From Capillidium heterosporum (Eukaryota > Entomophthoromycota > Entomophthoromycetes > Entomophthorales > Capillidiaceae): DNA of 64,000 nt. A program made the position numbers and the translations under genes. Where the stretch lies: NCBI GenBank assembly GCA_016630905.1, contig WBMQ01000003.1:2108001-2172000 (forward strand), read 5' to 3'. This document shows, piece after piece, positions 58,474 through 64,000 of the stretch; position 1 is the first letter of the stretch, and every line of letters starts with the position of its first letter. The notes under the pieces are model-generated. The model searched no databases, was not told the DNA's origin, and was given only the letters and a program-made list of their open reading frames with translations.

Positions 58474-59363
58474 TTAAAACTCAGGTATCGAATTTTTGAA
58501 GTTGTCATATGCTTTCTCAATGTCAAACTTCAACTGTACAATTTGACTCTCATTTAAAGTGTCGGTTGCTTGCATACTGTTGAGTAGTTTATGCCTGGGA
58601 GTGAAAGTATTGAAATAGAAATAATGTAGGTAAGTAAAATATAGTTTTTGAATAGGAAATACATACCAGTTTAAAATCGAACTTCTGCCTTCGAATTCAG
58701 TTACCCCGTCGATCTGGTAGGAACATTGATGGAGGTGGGTAACTAGTTCATTCAGCGTTGGGTATAGTTGATTGACTTCGCTGAAGCCTAATGCTAAAAC
58801 ATCCATAACGTTGATGAATTTCTAGTGTTTAGATTAGTATGCTTTTATTTAAAAGAGGGAGATGAAGACAACTTACTTCAGCTGTGTTCATTGCTAACTT
58901 GACAAAGCTCAAATTGGGCAAGTTTTTGTTACTCAACCCAACAGTCGCTGGTAGCCCTTCCTCAAAACGGTTTTTTGCCAATGCGGCATCGAACTTGTTA
59001 AAGAAAGTGTTAAAAGGTTTGGACTTTTTAACAACTTACTTGGTATTTTTTCATGAAGCTTGCTAAACTGTCAAAGTTCTTGTTGATGGCTTTCAAAGCT
59101 ACCTTGTACTGGGCAAGAAGTAGCTGACACTGTTCAGTGTAACTATTTAATTTGAGTATTAGGATAAATATGGGTGGAATAAAAGTACGGTTCAGAAGCT
59201 ATCGAGTTGTTTAGGTAACCACGTTCCAAGTACTCCATCGCTATTACTATGCTGTAGAAATTACCTAGATTGCTTATCTCTAAACGCTCTTTGGGACTAT
59301 TGTAGAGCTTGACTTTTTGATCCTAGGTACACTTAGTTTGGTACTTTGGTGTTTTCTTACCAT
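58474..59363 (-). CDS. VPS28: VPS28, ESCRT-I subunit, six exons (intact copy)
   Basis: Exons (minus): 59363-59361 (the ATG only), 59322-59189, 59142-59040, 58993-58877, 58821-58667, 58594-58474; introns 38-72 nt; 210 aa (human 221). N-terminal core: VKLYNSPKERLEISNLGNFY, AMEYLERGYLNNSIASEPY and TEQCQLLLAQYKVALKAI, matching the VPS28 coiled region that binds VPS23/VPS37. C-terminal four-helix domain: KFINVMDVLALGFSEVNQLY, FEGRSSILNW, ESQIVQLKFDIEKAYDNF. Role: multivesicular-body sorting of ubiquitinated cargo, with the C-terminal domain recruiting ESCRT-II/III. It is the left-hand copy of a 1.39-kb tandem duplication; the right-hand copy at 59892-60745 is dead. The first intron falls directly after the start codon in both copies. 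Confidence 0.93.
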
Positions 59364-59586
59364 TGCTTTGTATTATATTCTTTTTGTTGTTCTACGTTCT
59401 TTGCTGTTGCTGCTTACTTGCTAATACTTCAAGGATCAGCCTTTTCCTTTCATTTTCCTCATTTATATAGTACATCATTATAGCTTACAACTAATTCTTA
59501 ATTGGCTGTTTAAACATTCAATTTTGGATGGTTTAGAAACAAAGCTGAGCTTATAGGATAACAGGGTTTCTTAAATTAGTTCTAAA

Positions 59587-59720
59587 ATATCAAGGTCGTC
59601 TCAGTATATCAAAAGAGAAGTTTAGCATGAGTGGCAAATGGATACACCTTCTCTTCCAATCATGGCTTCAAAGTATAGGCCCACCGGTAGAGATGAAAGT
59701 GATAGTACTATATAAACCTA
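59587..59720 (+). pseudogene. 5' remnant of the PPR gene, start codon lost
   Basis: Matches the first ~45 codons of the PPR gene at 60977 (SRPSQFIKRG region, then ASKYR...RDD/E.D), but ATG has become ATA at 59587-59589, and frame breaks and TGA follow within 60 bp. It lies upstream of, and divergent to, intact VPS28, exactly where the PPR gene would be in the left duplicate. Confidence 0.75.
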
Positions 59721-59891
59721 TTCTTTGAATGCTAAAGGTGTTGTTGATAGTCAAATTAATAGTAAGCTTTAGCATATTGGTGTAAGCATTTCTAATGACA
59801 AGGCTTATTTATTTGATTGTAAAATGTTCAAGAACTAACAAAATTTTAAAATATATCAAAATATACAATATACACATTTATTATTTTGAAT

Positions 59892-60745
59892 TTAGGTAGA
59901 ATTTTTAAAGCTGCTGTAAGCTTTTTCAAGATCAAACTTCAGTTGCGCTATTTGGCTCTTGTTTAAAGTTTCAGTTACCTGCATACTGTTAACTTATACC
60001 TACGATAAAAGGTGAGTAAACAAAATTTAGATGTTCGAATTGCAATACCAGTTTAAAATTGCACCTTTCCCTTCAAATTCGACAGCCTCATTTACTTGAT
60101 AAGAGTACTGGTAGAGAAGGATCACCAATTCGTTCAGAACTGGATATAATTGATTTGTCTCGCTAAAGCCTAAAGCTAGACCATCCATAGCGTTGATGAA
60201 CTTCTAGTGTTTATATTAGTATATTTTTGTTTAAAAGAGGGGGTAAAGGCGATTTACTTCAGCTGTGTTCATTGCTAACTTGACAAAGCTCAAATTGGGC
60301 AAGTTTTTGTTACTCAATCCAACAGTCGCTGGTAGCCCTTCCTCAAAACGGTTCTTCACTAATACGGCATCGAACTTGTTAAAGGAAGTGTTAAAAGGTT
60401 TGGACTTTTTAACAACTTACCTGGTATTTTTCATGAAGCTTGCTAAACTGTCAAAGTTCTTGTTGATGGCTTTCAAAGCTACCTTGTACTGGGCAAGAAG
60501 TAGCTGGCACTGTTTGGTGTAACTAATTTAAATTGTGTATTAAGATAAGTATTAATGGAGTAAAAGTACAGTTCGGAAGCTATCGAATTATTTAGGTAGC
60601 CGCGTTCCAAGTACTCCATCGCTATTGCTATGTTGTAGAAATTACCCAGATTACTTATCTCTAGACGTTCCTTGGGACTATTGTAGAGCTTTACATTTTT
60701 GGACCTATGTGCGCTTAGTTTTATACCACAATACTTTCTTACCAT
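59892..60745 (-). pseudogene. VPS28 pseudogene (right duplicate)
   Basis: Same exon order as VPS28 at 58474-59363, including ATG followed at once by GTAAG (60745-60743). Two independent lesions: the A-run after FM at ~60430 has five A instead of six, breaking the frame before the third intron; and a 4-bp deletion after the last acceptor (~59985) leads to an early stop. Protein-like stretches still readable: NVKLYNSPKERLEISNLGNF, KFINAMDGLALGFSETNQLY, FEGKGAILNW, NKSQIAQLKFDLEKAY. The middle part (60256-60530), including the intron, is nearly identical to the intact copy, while both flanks differ much more. Confidence 0.85.
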
Positions 60746-60976
60746 TAAATTGTACTTGTATGGTTGTTTTGTTTAAATAAATCGATAAGCACCCTTTGTT
60801 TTTTTGTCACTACTATTCATCCCTTCTCTTGATACTCCAAGTCACTGTCCTATTCTGTCATATTCCTAAAAGCTCATTACATCATTATAATCTGAAGTTT
60901 GTATTTAATTGGTTGGCTCGATATCAAAGCTGGACTTATAGAAAAGCAAAAAATTTCCTAAAAAATAGGTTCTAAA

Positions 60977-62260
60977 ATGTCAAGGCCATCTCAGTTTATC
61001 AAAAGAGGTGTTCAGTATGGACGGCAAACTAGCAAACCTTTAGCTTCAGCTACAGCTTCAAAGTACAGATTCAACATTAGAGATGATGGCGATAGGAATC
61101 CCAAGTTCAACAAAGACAAGTTCAATTACAACTCGAATCCCAAACTAAACAACAAATTTGCCAATCCTAAAGCAGCAACCCACGATTACTTCCAACTTAG
61201 TGAAAAGGTAAAGGAACTGTTGTCGACTAATCAAATTGACACTGCTATTGAATTGGCCAACAAAAGTTCAAGCTACCGAAACTTGGAAGATGTCTCTGGG
61301 GAACCTATAGTTCTATATAATCAAATATTCAAATATTTGTTGGACCAAAAGAAACTTAATTTTACTTTGAAGCTCTTTAACCAGGTAATGCCTTTAATTT
61401 GTATTTTATTTTAACATATATATCCATAGATAAAGAAAAGAGGTATCAAACCCAGCATAACCACCTACTCCATTTTGATCGATGGGTGCAGTCTATCCAA
61501 AAGTGAAAGCTCCACAACTATTGCCAAAAATTTGAGTTTGGAATTGGAGAAGCGGTTCAAGCAACCAGTACCTGACCAACCTACCAGTGACTTTAAATCG
61601 GTAGAAGCCAACACCAAGTTCACCAGCAACAACCTGTTAAAGGTATACGCACGTAAAGGCGACTTCAAAGAGTTGATATTGCTGTACGACCAACTTCGCC
61701 AAGAAAAACAAACCGACATCTTCACTTACACCTTAGTACTCAACTGTCTTTCAAGGATTAGGCATAGGAACAGTTTGGAACAGGTCGTCAACGTGTGGTT
61801 GGATTTCTTTGAAGATTTGGATGAGAATACAAAGTTGAAATTGGATTACAAGTTCTTCCTAGCTTACCTCAACGCCTTCAAATTTAACGATGATGCTGGT
61901 TCTAGCTCCTACGCCGTCAACCTTTGCTTCAAACTGTTGGATTTTGATATGGAGATAAAGTCCGATCCTAAGGACAATATTAGGATTGAGCTGCCTCAAA
62001 TCGAACCTAAGGACCTAGTGACGTTGAAGCGAGCTTTGAACAGCAACGAGAAGGAGCACCTCATACCGACCTTAGATATTTTGTTCACTATCCTGACACG
62101 AATCAATAGATTTGATCTTATTTTGAAGATGTTCTTCCATATCAACGATAAGTTTACCACTAAGTTGGATTACAAGATTTTCAAAGATGTCCTGTCGGCA
62201 TCTTGCCACTTGGTTGAACATGAGGTCAAAGAGTTGAAGGATGAGCTGAAGGGACGATAA
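60977..62260 (+). CDS. Pentatricopeptide-repeat protein, probably mitochondrial
   Basis: Exons 60977-61384 and 61430-62260 (45-nt intron ending CATAG), 412 aa. The N-terminus is basic and Ser/Arg/Lys-rich (MSRPSQFIKRGVQYGRQTSK), consistent with a mitochondrial presequence, followed by a disordered Asn/Lys stretch to ~residue 75. Then helical repeats: IVLYNQIFKYLLDQKKLNFT and KKRGIKPSITTYSILIDGC (typical PPR helix A/B sequence spanning the intron), KFTSNNLLKVYARKGDF, TDIFTYTLVLNCLSRIRH and others. PPR proteins bind organellar RNA and act in processing, stability or translation; the target cannot be told. It starts 231 bp from the dead VPS28 copy. A 5' remnant of a duplicate lies at 59587. Confidence 0.8.
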
Positions 62261-63116
62261 GTAGCTGAGTTTAAAAGATTATAGATTTGTTTGTTTATTT
62301 TAAATCAGATTTGACTAAATTTCTCATATATTTCAGGCTTATATTGTTCGAGTTTTATCATATACGTTTCTATAGTATAGTTCTATTTGAAAATTAAAAT
62401 TTCTAGCCAGCAATTGTTGTATTTTATGAGGTTTAGATATATATATATTTTTCTACTTTATTAGTTGCTTTTGCTATAGATGTCTATTTTTGTGAAACAT
62501 AAGCTTGATTTTTGATCTAACGTTCAAGTTTTTTATATGGGAAAATAGATAGCGTTTAGTTGTGTTATTTAGCTTGGGATGGTGCTAAAGGTCTGCTTTC
62601 TAACCTCTAAAAGCAGTCTCAATGATGTATACTTTGATAGTAAACGTACTTAGCTGTATATGCGATACTAAAATCCAATCAGACCTGTACAGATACTGAT
62701 TTACCTGAAAATAATTGGATATAGTAGTTTCAACTTTAAAATATATAAAAATATTCGCAGTAAAAGCTGAAAAGTTTATCCTAGCTCAGTTATAAATTTT
62801 GGTATTAACAAAACTTGCAAGTTATATAAGTCAAAGAAAGTCTTTATTAATATCTCTATCTACATGAAGTTGAAATACATTGATTTATTCAATTAAGCCT
62901 ATTTTAACTAGTTTAAATTCGTATAGTAATTCAAAATTTTCAATAGTTGATTTAAACTACTCTAAATCTGTAAAGTAAAATTCAAATGTAGCCTCATAAG
63001 CTTTATTTCACATTTTGCCTCTGGAAAACTACAAAGTTTAGATTGATTCTTAAAAATATAATACTCAAAAATATGAAAGTTACTTAAATAATTTAATTTA
63101 AGAATGGCAGACTTGT
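62261..63116. other. Convergent intergenic spacer; no gene seen
   Basis: Very AT-rich 3' flanks of the PPR and eS30 genes. Confidence 0.6.
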
Positions 63117-63448
63117 TTAAGGACGGTCAGTAGTAGGGGCAGGGTTCATCTAAATTATATAAATTAGCAAAAGAAAATACAAATTTAGACTTACTCTTCT
63201 CTTACCACCAGTGGTGCTTACGTTAACGAATCTGCGGAGGTACTGAGATCTCTTCTTAGCACGACCTTTTAAAAATTAAAATTTGTGGCATATAAAATCA
63301 ATTTACCAGTCAACTTCTTGGACTTTTCTTGCTTTTCAACCTTAGGCATCTGAGACTTTACCTTACCGGCACGAGCGAGGGAACCGTGTACTTTACCCTT
63401 TTTAAATTTGAAATTTAGCGATGGATGTTATGTCGATGTAGTTACCAT
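63117..63448 (-). CDS. RPS30: Ribosomal protein eS30, four exons
   Basis: Exons (minus): 63448-63446 (ATG only), 63397-63307, 63265-63195, 63149-63117; introns 41-48 nt; 65 aa. The protein begins [20 protein letters not shown] after the initiator Met and continues [36 protein letters not shown], the full eS30 sequence expected in the 40S subunit. It is free-standing, as in yeasts, not fused to a ubiquitin-like domain as in animal FAU. An intron immediately after the start codon is also found in yeast RPS30 genes, so its position is probably old. No exon is long enough to be flagged as an ORF. Confidence 0.95.
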
Positions 63449-64000
63449 TTTGCTGTAAAACTCTTTTTGATAGAAAGGTCTAAAACAATAATCAGTAACC
63501 CTAAATTGTCACTGCAAAATTTTCCAATCGAATTGGAGTCTATTGGCCCATCTTTGCTGAGTTAAAAATTCAAATTTGTTGAATCCCAATTTAGCAAAGC
63601 TACTGAATATCTGGAGCGAAATTTTGATAAAAGCTGGATAGAAGTTTGGTGGGATGAAGTTTTGATTTTTGTTGATTAGAATTCAGCTTATAACAAACCA
63701 GCCTACCTAGAAATCTAGCTTGTAGCAAACCTACTTTTATCAAATCTTTAGCACTTTTGTGACTGACTGTTTGCAACTTGGCTTCAATCAAAATTGATAG
63801 CTTCTACAATCGATACTCCAAACATGAGTCCCTCGATCATTCGATTTACTGTACAAACTCCTTTAGCAACCCTTTTTGTAAATTAATAAGCCGAAGCCGG
63901 GTAAAAGTTTCGGAACAATTAGTAACACCTTTAAGCGAAGAATTGGATGCAAGTTCGGATATAAGTTTGCTAGGCCCGATCCAGCTTCACTAAAGCAAAG
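63449..64000. other. Window end; 5' flank of eS30, possible start of another gene
   Basis: A 71-codon + strand frame (63778-63993, no ATG at its start) with Ser-rich composition, and a short ATG frame at 63823 (MSPSIIRFTVQTPLATLF) running into a GTAAAT, could be the first exon of a gene continuing past the window. Too little to call. Confidence 0.3.

Noticed and set aside
1-64000. CRISPR arrays, rRNA genes, complete transposons
   Set aside because: No regular direct-repeat/spacer arrays, no rRNA-like conserved blocks and no terminal inverted repeats with transposase were seen; the window is eukaryotic.

Overview
The window reads as nuclear DNA of a filamentous, early-diverging fungus. Evidence for this: GT-AG introns of about 34-76 nt, AT-rich spacers around GC-richer exons, a group III (NIK1-type) hybrid histidine kinase, a six-segment voltage-gated K+ channel (unusual in Dikarya), a secreted chymotrypsin-like protease, and families of secreted tyrosinases and aquaglyceroporins. 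A zoopagomycete or entomophthoralean lineage (Conidiobolus-like) fits best. That placement is inference from gene content, not a database match.

Layout. (1) 0-5.6 kb: the frameshifted end of a tyrosinase gene, a mitochondrial NAD/nucleotide carrier, and an eight-exon FAN1 nuclease gene. (2) 5.6-30 kb: an accessory block with five tyrosinase loci (two intact, one dead, two frameshifted), all on the + strand, mixed with three aquaglyceroporins, one secreted S1 protease, and two inverted copies of a decayed repeat gene. Inside the block sits a conserved divergent pair, UCH37 deubiquitinase and p24/EMP24. (3) 30-36.6 kb: an AT-rich desert with one possible secreted-protein remnant. (4) 36.6-53.2 kb: an OTUD3-like deubiquitinase, a decayed tandem duplication, a small Ser-rich orphan, the K+ channel, a FAD monooxygenase with a frame break, and the NIK1-type kinase. 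(5) 53-64 kb: a MAPEG/MGST3-like gene, a GT32 mannosyltransferase pseudogene, a tandemly duplicated VPS28/PPR divergent pair in which each copy kept a different gene, and ribosomal protein eS30.

Many genes here are interrupted by very short introns, so I rebuilt exons by hand from splice sites, reading phase and family alignment from memory. FAN1 (8 exons), UCH37 (8), OTUD3-like (7), VPS28 (6), MGST-like (5), p24 (4), eS30 (4), the K+ channel (3), the carrier, PPR gene and kinase (2 each) all close in frame. Accessory genes (tyrosinases, aquaporins, protease) are intronless and usually have a TATA box close to the start codon. Housekeeping genes are intron-rich. The strongest unusual signals are the tyrosinase-aquaglyceroporin-protease cluster, the VPS28/PPR duplication with reciprocal decay, two mosaic high-identity tracts that look like gene conversion, and the HAMP array of the kinase, which has a two-repeat super-period.
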